Source: DSVZ01 sp964568145 (GTDB lineage Bacteria; Verrucomicrobiota; Verrucomicrobiia; Limisphaerales; J093). From it: 64,000 nucleotides of DNA. The translations under genes were made by a program, and so were the position numbers. The DNA lies in contig CAZMOZ010000024.1 in the NCBI GenBank assembly GCA_964568145.1, positions 1 to 64,000 on the forward strand, written 5' to 3'. Positions 1 through 12,170 of this stretch are shown here, one piece after another. Position 1 is the stretch's first letter. Each line of letters opens with the position of its first letter. Under the pieces are notes generated by a model. It saw nothing but the letters and a program-made list of their open reading frames with translations, was not told where the DNA came from and did no database searches.

Positions 1-2
1 GC

Positions 3-470
3 TACTTCTACACGCTTTACACCTACGACGGCCTGGGCCGGCGGCGGGTGCGGGTGGAGCACACCTGGAACGGGAGCGCGTGGGTGGTGAGCCAGACGGT
101 GCGGTACCTCTATGACGGCATGCGCGTCATCTAGGAGCGGGACGGAACCAACACCCCCACCGTCAGTTACACGCGGGGCCACGACCTCAGCGGCAGCCTG
201 GAAGGGGCGGGCGGGATTGGCAGGTTGCTGGCGCGCAGCCACGGGTACTCGGGCGGGAGTTGGAGCACCCACACCTGTTACCACGCGGACGGCGGCGGGA
301 ACATCACCTGCCTGGTCAACAGCAGCCAGGCGCTGGCGGCCAGCTACCGGTACGACCCCTACGGGCGGCTGATCAGCTCCAGCGGGAGCCAACTCCCGGA
401 GGGGCGAGTTATACGAGCCCCAAACTCCCGCCTTGCCACGGGCGTGGCCGTCCGCGTTCCAAATGCCTGA
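3..470 (+). pseudogene. RHS/YD-repeat protein, C-terminal fragment, broken
   Basis: Reading from base 3 gives YD-repeat units typical of RHS proteins (YTYDGLGRR, YLYDGMRVI, YRYDPYGRLIS). Intact relatives are large surface or secreted polymorphic-toxin-like shells. An in-frame TAG at 132-134 interrupts the frame where RHS proteins usually read VI-x-ERDGTN; CAG to TAG is the simplest change. After YDPYGRLISSSG the family would continue into the core region, but here the frame runs into unrelated sequence and stops at 470. The gene is therefore cut at the window edge, carries a nonsense codon and is truncated at its 3' end. Whether the upstream part is functional cannot be seen. Confidence 0.75.
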
Positions 471-557
471 CGTTGTGGAACATCGCCATCCGAAACGGGA
501 ACACCGCCGCAGTCTGACGACCGCAGCCACAGGGCAACCGCCACCGCCCAGGCGGGC

Positions 558-2018
558 TTACGGAGACGACGGCGGCGGGGAAACCGCGGTGGCGGGCGCG
601 TTGGTGGCGGCCGGCGGCGGCAGGTTGAGCCGGGTGCGCAACACATCGGCGAGGTCGGGCGCCAAGGTGGGCAGCAGGTTGTCGAGCACTTCGCGTCGCA
701 TCTCTTCAAATGGTGGCAGGCCCACGCGCTTTTCAGACGGCCCGCCCACGATCTTGTTCATGTAGCGGTTCCAGATGTTGCGCGCCAGGAGGAGATAGCC
801 TTGGGCCTGGTCTTCCTCGTCCAGGGCCAGATTGATGAATGACCGCACCAGCGCCCCGCGGATGTTCGAGATGGTCTTGTTCATGTCCGTCTCGCCGACG
901 TCCTCGCCCACGCGCCGCAGGGCGTACTCCTCCAGGGTCATGTCCGCCGGGTAGTCCTTGGGGTAGAGCTTCTTGACCGTGTCCAGCCACTGGTTGGCCT
1001 CGCGGTAACGCTGGTGGACGAAGTAGAAGTACACGGCGTCCAGCAGCGCGTTCCGGTGGGCGCGGGCGATGTGTTCCCGCATCTCGGGATCCTCGGCCAT
1101 CATCTCCTCATAGGCGGCGTGTGTGCGCGGGAAGATGTCCAGGTTCTCGCCGAAGATGATGGATTCGCCCGGCTTGAGGCGGATGATGCGGCCGCGGTGG
1201 AAGGCCAGGAAGAGCGATTGGTAAATGATCCGGCGCAGCTTGATGAGCTGGTCCTTGGTCCTGGCCATCTGCCGGCCGAGGTTCGCCCAGTAGATGGCGT
1301 GCGACTCCGGCAGCCGCCATTCGAGGGGGCCGTAGCGGTCGTCGGTCTCCTTCATTTTGGCTGGATCGAGCTTGTAGCGCTTGCGGAGGATGGCGACCTG
1401 TTTCCTGGCTTCCTCGGTCTGGGGATTGAGCAACTCATCCCAGTTGGTCCGGCCGCCGCCGAGGAGTTTGTCCATTTCAGTGGCCCAGGCGGTTTTGAAG
1501 TACAGGTGGGCGTCGTCGAGGTTGTGCCCCAGCTTGTGCTGGAAATGCCAGGCCAGCTCCCGGTACAGCTCCACCTCGTAGGGGTTGTACTTCAGCGCCT
1601 CGTCGCGGAGCAGCTCGATGCCGCGCTGCACCCAGGACCAGCGGTCCTTCGGGTTGCTGAACTTGATCGAGATGTTGTAGGACATGTTCCACGCCATCAC
1701 GACCCAGACGGTCGGGATGCGCGGCTGCAATTTGGTGATCCAGTCCGCCAACTGGACCATCTCGAAGAACCGGTCCTGGTCCTGCAACTCCATGGCGCGC
1801 ACCCAGAGTGCGTTCGCGATCAGGCCGCGGAAGCCGCCGAGCACTACCGTGGTGAAGACCAGCACCGGCGGGGCGTTCTGGAGCGGCTCGACGCGCGTCA
1901 GGCCCAGGTCGGCCCGCAGGCGGTTGAGCTGGCGCTGGCTGAACGACACGCTGACCAGCAGCGCCGCGGCCAGGAGCAGCAACGCGAGTTTTCGTAGCAG
2001 GCTTTGGGCGCGGGTCAT
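558..2018 (-). CDS. Membrane-anchored TPR-like protein of unknown function, third gene of ABC operon
   Basis: 486 aa. One hydrophobic segment lies at about residues 10-27 and looks like an uncleaved signal anchor. The rest is long, helical and rich in W, Y and R, with TPR-like spacing (FFEMVQLADWITKLQP, YNPYEVELYRELAWHFQH). The tail from about residue 465 is Pro/Ala/Ser rich. No catalytic motif is recognised. The start lies 4 nt after the stop of the ABC permease gene, so the two are probably co-transcribed and translationally coupled. By position it could be an accessory or tethering factor of the exporter (inference). Confidence 0.7.
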   Translation of the reverse strand: MTRAQSLLRKLALLLLAAALLVSVSFSQRQLNRLRADLGLTRVEPLQNAPPVLVFTTVVLGGFRGLIANALWVRAMELQDQDRFFEMVQLADWITKLQPRIPTVWVVMAWNMSYNISIKFSNPKDRWSWVQRGIELLRDEALKYNPYEVELYRELAWHFQHKLGHNLDDAHLYFKTAWATEMDKLLGGGRTNWDELLNPQTEEARKQVAILRKRYKLDPAKMKETDDRYGPLEWRLPESHAIYWANLGRQMARTKDQLIKLRRIIYQSLFLAFHRGRIIRLKPGESIIFGENLDIFPRTHAAYEEMMAEDPEMREHIARAHRNALLDAVYFYFVHQRYREANQWLDTVKKLYPKDYPADMTLEEYALRRVGEDVGETDMNKTISNIRGALVRSFINLALDEEDQAQGYLLLARNIWNRYMNKIVGGPSEKRVGLPPFEEMRREVLDNLLPTLAPDLADVLRTRLNLPPPAATNAPATAVSPPPSSP

Positions 2019-2022
2019 GGCG

Positions 2023-3402
2023 TCATGCTTTGGCCCCGGCGGTGGCCAGCTCGCGCCGGTTGAAAATCGTCATCCCCACGACCGCGAAGAGCCCGCCCAT
2101 CAGCACCACGATCTGCGCCACCGCGCGGGCCAGCGTGCCCCAGGAAACGCTGCGCCCGGTGCTCAAGGCGTCCACCGGCGCGAAGTCCCTGGCCAGGTTC
2201 ACGAAGCCCAGCAGGCCCTTGAACAGGAGCACGGTCGCGCGGTCGAACAGGTTCGGCGTGTCAATCAACCCGGTGTTGGGATTCACCGGCCGCACACCGC
2301 CCTGCTCGACGATGGTGCTCATCGTGCCGGTGGAAAACGCCACCACCAGCAGGGCCAGCGACACAAACGCCGCCACCGGAAACGAGAGCAGGCTCGCCGC
2401 CGCCAGGCCGATGGCCGCCAGCAACGCCAGCCAGCACAGCAAGATGCTCACGCCGCGGAAATAATTCAGGGTGAAACCGCCCTCGCGGTACAGCACCTCG
2501 AAGCCGTCCTCGAGCGGGAAGAGCACGGCCGTTTCGTTGGTGTTGATGAAATGCACGTGCAACACGCCCCGGTCGTCGAGCAGATTGGGCGGCAGTTCGA
2601 TCTCGTAGAAGGTCTCCGCCGCCTGGCTGCGCACCGTCCGCTGCCGGTTCGGCGAATCCGGCGGGCCCACGTCCCAGATGGCGGTGTAGGTGCCCGACGC
2701 GGACTTCTCGTTCACAAAAAACTTCACCCGGATGTACACCGGCTGGTCCCGCAGCGACGCGGCCACGGCGCTGAGGTCCATGGCCCAGGCGCGGACAAAC
2801 CCCGGCGGCACCACCTGGAGCTCGGCCTTGACCTGCTCGCGAATGATGCGCGCCAGTTCGTTGCGGTCCATCGCCGCGAGCTGTTCCTCCTTCAACCGCT
2901 CCTGCAAACGCCGCTGCACCTCCGGCTCGAGGTCCGGCATCGGTTCGCGGACGGAGCCGCGCGCGACGAAAATCTCGTTGCGCAACACCTGCTGCTGTTC
3001 GGGCGGCAGCCGCTGCGCGCGCCAGAGCATCTGCGCAAACACCACGCCGGCGGAAACACCGAGCAGGAGCAGGTTCACCAGCATGATGCCAGCCCATTTG
3101 CCCAGCCAGATCTGCCAGCGGGCCACCGGCTTGACCGCCACGGTCTGGATGGTGCAGTCGTCAATGTCGCGGGCCAGCGTGCCGCAGGCCAGCCAGAGCG
3201 TGGTGAGGCCCAGCACCGCGGTGATCAACCCCAACGTGTACGTGAGCACGATCTGGGTGAGGCCCCGCGCCGTGCCGTCATCCTTGATGACCGCCGGCAG
3301 CAGGAACACCGACCCGATCAGCATCACCGCCAGCAAGGGCACCAAGCGGAAGCGGAAGGCCGCCTTGAACGTCAACCGGGCGATGGCCAGGAAAGCCTGC
3401 AT
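2023..3402 (-). CDS. ABC-2 type transporter permease
   Basis: 459 aa. An N-terminal helix pair (about residues 18-37 and 48-72) is followed by TM segments near 100-122. Next comes a long soluble insert at about 125-310 with a coiled-coil stretch (EPEVQRRLQERLKEEQ) and a beta-rich part. A C-terminal group of hydrophobic helices follows (320-365 and 425-447). This plan matches ABC-2 permeases that carry a large extracytoplasmic domain. It sits between the ATPase gene (3653-4861) and the unknown gene at 558-2018, all on the minus strand, so it is the membrane half of an exporter. The substrate cannot be inferred. Confidence 0.8.
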   Translation of the reverse strand: MQAFLAIARLTFKAAFRFRLVPLLAVMLIGSVFLLPAVIKDDGTARGLTQIVLTYTLGLITAVLGLTTLWLACGTLARDIDDCTIQTVAVKPVARWQIWLGKWAGIMLVNLLLLGVSAGVVFAQMLWRAQRLPPEQQQVLRNEIFVARGSVREPMPDLEPEVQRRLQERLKEEQLAAMDRNELARIIREQVKAELQVVPPGFVRAWAMDLSAVAASLRDQPVYIRVKFFVNEKSASGTYTAIWDVGPPDSPNRQRTVRSQAAETFYEIELPPNLLDDRGVLHVHFINTNETAVLFPLEDGFEVLYREGGFTLNYFRGVSILLCWLALLAAIGLAAASLLSFPVAAFVSLALLVVAFSTGTMSTIVEQGGVRPVNPNTGLIDTPNLFDRATVLLFKGLLGFVNLARDFAPVDALSTGRSVSWGTLARAVAQIVVLMGGLFAVVGMTIFNRRELATAGAKA

Positions 3403-3473
3403 GGTCAGCCATTTCGGGCGCGCAGCTCAGTTATTTGCCGGCGCTGGAGAAGCCTGGGTGCCTTGGGGCTGTG

Positions 3474-3602
3474 ACGGTCGCATCTCGCCGCCCGCCAAGC
3501 AGGGCTCGACGGAGTCTCGCCCCACCAGCATCGGTTCCCCGTCGCAAACCGCCGCCGGGCGGAAAGCCCGGCTCGACGGCAGGCACGGATGCCTGCCGCT
3601 AC
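3474..3602. repeat. GTAGCG-family interspersed repeat between ABC ATPase and permease genes
   Basis: On the minus strand the element begins GTAGCGGCAGGCATCC at 3602 and contains nested inverted repeats (GGCAGGCAcGGATGCCTGCC; GCCGGGCTTTCCGCCCGGC). The segment at 3504-3533 (GCTCGACGGAGTCTCGCCCC) recurs with few changes at 50816-50845. It separates two genes that would otherwise be tightly linked, at 3402 and 3653. The far end near 3474 is approximate. Confidence 0.6.
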
Positions 3603-3652
3603 CACGTCAACCCGGTCTGTGGCATGAAACTCAGTTGCAGCGCATGTCATGG

Positions 3653-4861
3653 TCAGGGCTTGCCGCCGAGCAAATCCGCCAGCTTCTTGTCCGCCTTTTC
3701 CAAGTCAGCCGCCGGCGCAGGTTCAGCGGGCGGCTTGGCGGGCACCGGGATTGGTGGCGGCTGCTCGATCAGGGCCTTGAGGCGCGCTTCATCCACCGCC
3801 GGTTCCGGCACGGCGACAGCCGGGGCGGTCGGTTTCGGCTCCGAAGGCAGGGCGAGCCGCGAGAGCAGCCGTTCGGCTTGGGATTCGGTCGTGTCCGCTC
3901 CGCCGCGCAAATAAGCCGCCACCCGGGCTCCGGAGGTGGCTCCCGAGGTTTCCTCGGTCTGCTTGGCGCGCTCGACCACCCGCAGGAAGAAGCTCTCGAG
4001 GTTCTGGGTTGGATTCTCGATCCGCACCTGGTCGGGCGGGGTCTCCGTGCGGAGGATTTCGAGCACGCGCTCGAGGGCGGGCCGGGACAGGACCGGCGTG
4101 GTGATGCGCAGCCGGTCCGGCGTGGTGAGCAGTTCCTTGAGCGAACCCATGGCCTGGATGCGCCCGCCGTAATAGATCACCACCCGGTCGCACACGTCTT
4201 CCACGTCCGCCAGCAGGTGGCTGCTCAGGATCACCGTCTTGCCGCGGCGAGCCAGCGCCAGAATCAGGTCCTTGACCTCGCGGCAGCCGATGGGGTCGAG
4301 CCCGGAGGTGGGCTCGTCCAGGATGACCAGGTCGGGGTCGTTGATGAGCGCCTGCGCGAGGCCGATGCGCCGCTGCATGCCCTTCGAGAACTCGCCCACC
4401 GTGCGGCGGCGGACCTGGTTCAGGCCCACCATTTCCAGCAACTGGGCCGTGCGCGCGTGCCGTTCGTCCGGCCGCAGATGGAACAGGTTCCCGAAGAAAT
4501 CAAGCGTCTCGCCCGAGTCGAGGTAGCGGTACAGGTAGGATTCCTCCGGCAGGTAGCCGATGCGCTGTTTCGTGGCCACATGGGTGGGCGCCCGGCCGAA
4601 CACCTCGATCAGGCCCTTGGTGGGTCGCAGCAGGCCGAGGATCAATTTGACGGTGGTGGACTTGCCCGAGCCGTTCGGGCCGAGCAGGCCGAAGACCTCG
4701 CCCCGCCGCACGGTGAACTCGACGTTGTCCACCGCGCGCGCCTTGGGCCGGCCCCAGAAATCCTTGAAGACCTTGGTGAGGCCGCGCACCACGACGACCG
4801 GCTCGCCGTCGCGCGCGGTGGCGGGCGGCGAGACACGGGACTCGGCTCGGATGACAGACAT
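3653..4861 (-). CDS. ABC transporter ATP-binding protein
   Basis: 402 aa from the ATG at 4861. The frame is open further upstream to 5032, but that stretch is not homologous to ABC proteins and contains the erpA terminator hairpin. Walker A GPNGSGKST is at 61-69, the signature is the variant FSKGMQRR, and Walker B LVILDEPTSGLDP is followed by the H-loop SSHLLADVE. The nucleotide-binding domain ends near residue 240. A long C-terminal extension rich in Pro, Ala and Glu follows, with unknown role. It energises the ABC-2 permease encoded at 2023-3402. Confidence 0.9.
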   Translation of the reverse strand: MSVIRAESRVSPPATARDGEPVVVVRGLTKVFKDFWGRPKARAVDNVEFTVRRGEVFGLLGPNGSGKSTTVKLILGLLRPTKGLIEVFGRAPTHVATKQRIGYLPEESYLYRYLDSGETLDFFGNLFHLRPDERHARTAQLLEMVGLNQVRRRTVGEFSKGMQRRIGLAQALINDPDLVILDEPTSGLDPIGCREVKDLILALARRGKTVILSSHLLADVEDVCDRVVIYYGGRIQAMGSLKELLTTPDRLRITTPVLSRPALERVLEILRTETPPDQVRIENPTQNLESFFLRVVERAKQTEETSGATSGARVAAYLRGGADTTESQAERLLSRLALPSEPKPTAPAVAVPEPAVDEARLKALIEQPPPIPVPAKPPAEPAPAADLEKADKKLADLLGGKP

Positions 4862-5020
4862 AAACACTTCGGAGCGCCGTCGGGCCGGGTTGCTCCCGGC
4901 CGGCACGACGCAATGGCTTAACACACATCCCGGTGCTGCAAGGCGCGAAAAGCTAGCAAAGCCTGCCGCGCGGAACAACTGCGCATTCCGCCGCCCAGGG
5001 GCACTTCCGCCGAAAGCGAA

Positions 5021-5045
5021 GCCGCCCGGCATCGCACCGGGCGGC
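5021..5045 (-). terminator. Hairpin terminator downstream of erpA-like gene
   Basis: A perfect 9-bp stem, GCCGCCCGG/CCGGGCGGC, with a 7-nt loop lies 36 bp beyond the erpA-like stop codon on the minus strand. The following sequence, TTCGCTTTC, is only weakly T-rich. It would separate erpA from the ABC operon. Confidence 0.6.
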
Positions 5046-5080
5046 TCTTGGCTGGTCGGCGGCGAACCGCGGTTTCGCCG

Positions 5081-5419
5081 TCAGACCTCAAAGGAATGGC
5101 CGCAACCACACGACTGGCGGGCGTTGGGATTGCGAATCTTGAATCCCCCGCCGGTCAGGCTCTCGTCAAAATCCACCACCACCCCCTGCAGGAACTTCGC
5201 GCTGAAGGCATCCACCAGCACGGGCAGGCCGAAATGCTCACTCACCAGATCACCCTCGCGCCGCTCGTCAAACACCATCCCGTACTGGAGCCCCGAGCAG
5301 CCGCCTTTCTCGACGTACAGCCGCAGATGCCGGCCCGGCGGTTCCTTGGCCAGCAGGTGCTTCACCTCGTTGGCGGCCGCCTCGGTCAACTGGACGATGT
5401 CTGTATCGGCAACGGTCAT
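5081..5419 (-). CDS. erpA: A-type iron-sulfur carrier (HesB/IscA/ErpA family)
   Basis: 112 aa, usual length. The three invariant cluster-ligand cysteines are present: C41 in GGCSGLQY, and C104 and C106 in the C-terminal CGCG. The N-terminus VQLTEAAANEVKHLL and the FxVDAFSAKFLQGVVVDF stretch are typical. The protein carries or transfers Fe-S clusters to apo-targets in the cytosol, for example the succinate dehydrogenase Fe-S subunit encoded at 62838-63581. ErpA and IscA cannot be told apart from this sequence alone. No isc or suf genes lie nearby. Confidence 0.9.
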   Translation of the reverse strand: MTVADTDIVQLTEAAANEVKHLLAKEPPGRHLRLYVEKGGCSGLQYGMVFDERREGDLVSEHFGLPVLVDAFSAKFLQGVVVDFDESLTGGGFKIRNPNARQSCGCGHSFEV

Positions 5420-5505
5420 GGCTCAACGCACGGTTGAAGCTACGGAGCCGGTCCGGCCCTGTCAAACCACGACGTGGTCTTGTTTCACCGCGGGGCGCAT
5501 CTCAA

Positions 5506-5740
5506 TTTCATGCACGGCGTTCGTGGGACCGGGCTGGTGCGGCGGGGAACTCCCTGACCCCCTTGGCCCACCGGCCGAACGGCACTCCCGTTCCCCTCAC
5601 CCCGGCCCACTCCCAGCGGGATAGGGAGAGCCGGCATCCACGCTGGGTTGACCCGCTGGCGCCGGGGTTCGCGAACGGCGCCCGGGGAACTGCCCTCTCC
5701 CCAAGGGAGAGGGTCAGGGGGAGGGGGAAGCGGGCCAACG
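5506..5740. repeat. CCCCTCACCCCGGCC-family interspersed repeat, long copy
   Basis: This element fills most of the 400-bp gap between erpA and the TPR gene. It starts TTTCATGCACGGCGTTCGTG and contains CCCCTCACCCCGGCC with flanking hairpins (ctctcccca-agggagag). It aligns along its length with 52143-52427, and a shorter form lies inside the methyltransferase gene at 48163-48229. No gene is visible in the gap. Confidence 0.75.
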
Positions 5741-5821
5741 CAGGCCCTCCGACGGGCGGAGGGCCGTCCGTTGCCGGCGCCGGGAGAAACTCCCGGCAAG
5801 AAGTGAGATGCGCCCCTCATT

Positions 5822-8671
5822 TCACCGCGTCCCGGTCGAAACGGCGGCCACACGACGCAGGTCCTCGATCTTCCGTTCGAGACGGGTCTTCAAAGGCGGC
5901 AGCTCGGTGATCAGCCGCTGGTAAAGACCGATGGCGGCATCCCATTGCCGCAGGGACTCGGCCAGTTCCGCAGCCTCGAGCCCAGCCTGCCGCACCCAAG
6001 GCGGGTCGGGCGCCTCGCCCGGATGCAGATTCCGGCCGTACAGGACGTTCAGGAAATGCGTCATCGCCGCGTCGTAGAGCGCCGGCTGCTCGACCGGTGG
6101 TTTGAGCGCCGCCTGTTTCTTCAGCACCAACCCCAACCCCACCTCCGCCATGCTGCGCAAGCCCGGACCGGCGGACGACTCGATGACTTTGCGGTAGGCC
6201 TCGGCTGCGGCGTCGTACCGCTTGGGATCGGCGGTGGCGAGCTGAAGGTTGCAGTCGCCGATGCGGCCCCAGGCGCGCGGCGCCAGTTCGTTCGTGGGAA
6301 AACGCTCGGCCACCTTGGCGAAGGCGTTGATCGCCTCCGCGTAACCGGCCAGCGGATCGCTGCCCGGTGGCTTGGACTCCAGCATGAAGAGGTCGCCTCG
6401 GAAGATGTATGCCTCGGCCACCACGGACACCGGCACGCGCGACGACACCACGCTCAGCGGGCCGTTGGTGATGAGCCAGTCGAAGTGCTCGCGGGCGCTT
6501 TGCCAGCCCGAACGGTACACCGCGCACTTGCCGGCCATGAGCCGGGCGCGGAACGGCAGTTCGTCCCCCGGTCGGGCGCGCGCCGGGTCGAGCAGTTTGT
6601 CCTGGAATGCCAGCTCGGCGGGGGCGAAATCGCCCTGGTTGAACAGTTGCTCGGCCGCGAGGTACTGGGCCAGCGGCGCGTTCGGATCGTCCGGGAATCG
6701 CGCGATGAAATTCGTCAGCAGCGTCAGCGACTCGGACCCGGGGTCCACCCGATGCGTGACCCGCGCCAGATCGAAGGTGGCCTGGGCCACCAGGCCGGTG
6801 GCGGTGGGTTGATTCGTGAAGTTGGCCAGCCATGAGGCGTAGGCGGACAAGGCCGCGCCGTTGTCGCCGCGTTGCTCGAAGGTGCGGGCGATGGCCAGGC
6901 GCACCTCCGGTGTGCGGGGCGAGTCCGGATGCCGCTGCAAGAAGGCCTCGTACTGGGCGCGCGCCTGCTCCGGTTGACCGGTCCGGCTGTACGCCTCCGC
7001 GAGCAGGATGTCCGCGCGCTCCGACACCTCCGTCGCGCCTTCCATCTTGACCAGGCGGTCCGCCGCGGCGGCCGCCGCCACCAGGTCACCCGCCGCGATG
7101 CCGGTCCGCACCACGCCGAACAAGCCCTGGCTGCGCAGCGTCGGCGGAATCCCCGCGTCCATGTAGTTGGTCGCGACGAGCCAGAAATTGGTCAGCGCGC
7201 CGACCCATTCGCCCGAGCGGAACTCGCATTCCGCCCAGTGCAACCGCGCGGTGGCTTGATCCACGGAAGGCGCCAGCCGGCCGGTGGCGTTGCGGAAGGC
7301 GGCGAGCGCGTCCGCCAGCCGGGGCGCGCCTTCCTCCCAGAGCGTCCACGCCCGGGCCAGTTCGGCCTGCGGCGCGAGCGGACTGGCCGCGTGATTGGCC
7401 AGGATCAACTCAAACTGCGTCCGCGCCTGTTGCAGCCGGATCGTGCGGGCGGCGGCCGTCTCGGGTGTGACTGGCGTGGCCGGGTCGCTGAGGCGGTAAA
7501 ACTCGCGCAACAGCGCCTGCCCGAGCGCGAACCGCGCCAGGTCCAGCAGTTCATCCTGCGGGAACCGTTCTATGAAACCCTGCAGCCGCGCCACCGCCTG
7601 ATCGGGCACAGACTGGCGGGTGATCTCGATCACCTTATCGAGCGCGAAGCGGCGTTGCGCCGGCGGGGTATTCGTGGCCAGCCCGCGTTCGTAGGCTTGC
7701 AGCGCGGGAACGTATTGTTTCAGCCCCTCGAACGCCCGGCCTTCCAGCGCCGCCGCCTCGGCCACTAGCGCGGGCGGCAGGCTGTTCGTCACCGCCGTCC
7801 AGAGGTTCGTGGTCTGTCCCACGGCCTCCGCCAGCCGGCCCGCGGTGAATTCCGCGCGCGCGAGCACCAGACGCCGTTCCCATTCCAACGGCGGCGGCAA
7901 CGGTTGCCGGGCCATCTCGGTCAATGCCTGGCGGGCGCCTTCCACGTCGTTCAGACTCACCTGCAACTGCGCCAGCAACAACCAGCCGCGTTGCGCCCAC
8001 AGACTGGCGGAATTCGCCCTGGCCGCCGTTTGGAACGGCCCGTTGGGATCGCGCAAGCGCGCGCTGGCTTGCGCGGGGTCGCCCGCCCGGCTGCGGGCCA
8101 GCGCTTCCTGCACGGCCGCCTCGAGGCTGCGCGGCGACTCGGGATGCCGCGCCGCCAGCGCGGAGAAGCCTTCGGCGGCAGGGGCGAAATCGCCTTTGCG
8201 AAACCGGGCCTCGGCCGCCCAAAACGCGTACTCGGCGGCCAGCGGGCCGGCGTTGGCTGCACCGGACTCGAGCAGCTTCACCGCGTCGTCGTACCGGCCC
8301 AGCGCCAGCCGCGCTTGCGCCTGGAGCAGCACCACCTCGGCCAGGTTGGTCGAATTGGGAAACTGGCTGGCGAAGGCTGCGGCGTCGCGCTCCACATACT
8401 CGTGGAGGCCGTCTTGAAACATCTTCACCAACGCCTCGCGGGCGCGCGCCTCGTCCACCCCGGCCGCGGCCAGCCGGCCCGGCAACAGCACGGCCAGCAG
8501 GCACACGCCAAGCAGGCGCAGGACCAGACCCGAAAGCCGAAGTTGGCCGTAGCGCAGCGCGTCCCGCCCGCCCAACTCCGGTTTTCGGGCCCAAGGGAAC
8601 CGAAGCCCCGCGGGCCGGCGCGCGCGCGCGCTTACGAATTCCGGGTCACGGCTTGAACCCCACAATTGCAT
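5822..8671 (-). CDS. Large exported tetratricopeptide-repeat protein
   Basis: 949 aa, built almost entirely of helical TPR-type units (for example RLALGRYDDAVKLLES, AEARFRKGDFAPAAEGFSAL, AQYLAAEQLFNQGDFAPAEL). The hydrophobic core of a signal peptide lies at 49-64 and ends LAAAGVDE near residue 71. Envelope proteins of this type are usually scaffolds, comparable to BamD or YbgF; no enzyme motif is seen. The start is odd: residues 28-48 are encoded by a copy of the palindromic TGA-CCCGAAA element. No ATG, GTG or TTG between that copy and the hydrophobic core would leave the core intact, so ATG 8671 is the best start. It lies downstream of uvrA on the same strand. Confidence 0.8.
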   Translation of the reverse strand: MQLWGSSRDPEFVSARARRPAGLRFPWARKPELGGRDALRYGQLRLSGLVLRLLGVCLLAVLLPGRLAAAGVDEARAREALVKMFQDGLHEYVERDAAAFASQFPNSTNLAEVVLLQAQARLALGRYDDAVKLLESGAANAGPLAAEYAFWAAEARFRKGDFAPAAEGFSALAARHPESPRSLEAAVQEALARSRAGDPAQASARLRDPNGPFQTAARANSASLWAQRGWLLLAQLQVSLNDVEGARQALTEMARQPLPPPLEWERRLVLARAEFTAGRLAEAVGQTTNLWTAVTNSLPPALVAEAAALEGRAFEGLKQYVPALQAYERGLATNTPPAQRRFALDKVIEITRQSVPDQAVARLQGFIERFPQDELLDLARFALGQALLREFYRLSDPATPVTPETAAARTIRLQQARTQFELILANHAASPLAPQAELARAWTLWEEGAPRLADALAAFRNATGRLAPSVDQATARLHWAECEFRSGEWVGALTNFWLVATNYMDAGIPPTLRSQGLFGVVRTGIAAGDLVAAAAAADRLVKMEGATEVSERADILLAEAYSRTGQPEQARAQYEAFLQRHPDSPRTPEVRLAIARTFEQRGDNGAALSAYASWLANFTNQPTATGLVAQATFDLARVTHRVDPGSESLTLLTNFIARFPDDPNAPLAQYLAAEQLFNQGDFAPAELAFQDKLLDPARARPGDELPFRARLMAGKCAVYRSGWQSAREHFDWLITNGPLSVVSSRVPVSVVAEAYIFRGDLFMLESKPPGSDPLAGYAEAINAFAKVAERFPTNELAPRAWGRIGDCNLQLATADPKRYDAAAEAYRKVIESSAGPGLRSMAEVGLGLVLKKQAALKPPVEQPALYDAAMTHFLNVLYGRNLHPGEAPDPPWVRQAGLEAAELAESLRQWDAAIGLYQRLITELPPLKTRLERKIEDLRRVAAVSTGTR
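8529..8589. repeat. Palindromic TGA-CCCGAAA element, copy A (inside TPR gene)
   Basis: Inverted ends CCCGAAAgCCGAAGTTGG and CCAACTcCGGTTTTCGGG flank the core GCGCAGCGCGTCCCGCC. The same element occurs at 15618-15690, 32646-32704, 33854-33921, 50893-50957 and 52218-52281. This copy is read in frame as residues 28-48 of the TPR protein. Confidence 0.85.
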
Positions 8672-8699
8672 GAACGCTGCAACACTGCCACGCGCGCGG

Positions 8700-11747
<3,048 letters not shown>

Positions 11748-11869
11748 GCCGCCACGTGCCCGCCAAACGGGCAAACGCTCACGCTAACGGCCGCTTCGCG
11801 CCGCCGCAAGCGGCGCGCCCCGGCGAGCGAAACTCCGAGCCGAAACTCGTAAACTCAAAAATTTGGAAA

Positions 11870-12025
11870 GCCGGAAGGCAGGAAGGTGAAACTTGAAATC
11901 CGAAAACCGAAATCCGAAGTCTGAAGCCCGAATCCGCACTGGTGGGGCGACACTATGTCGCGCCCTGCTGGTTTGGATACTTGGTACTTGGCACTTGGTT
12001 TGTGGTTCGTGGTCGCGGCCCTCGA
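11870..12025. repeat. Mixed degenerate repeat block in the uvrA-copA divergent gap
   Basis: The 420-bp gap between uvrA and copA holds GAAATCCGAAAACCGAAATC-type units, followed by TACTTGGTACTTGGCACTTG units. The same two unit types occur at 29165-29310. No gene and no convincing promoter were recognised in the gap. Confidence 0.7.
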
Positions 12026-12170
12026 CCTTTGCCCTTGAGGCCCCGTCAAGCCCCACCACCCGCGTTTCTGCCGCCTCACCGCGCTTGACGCGGCAACGTG
12101 AGCCGTGATCTTCCGCTCGGAGCCGCAGGTCCCAGCCGGACCGGCGGACCGTTTTGTTCAGCCTGCGAAA

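Noticed and set aside
5021..5045. N-terminal extension of the ABC ATPase up to 5032
   Set aside because: It would cover the erpA terminator hairpin and is not similar to ABC proteins; ATG 4861 gives the usual N-terminus.
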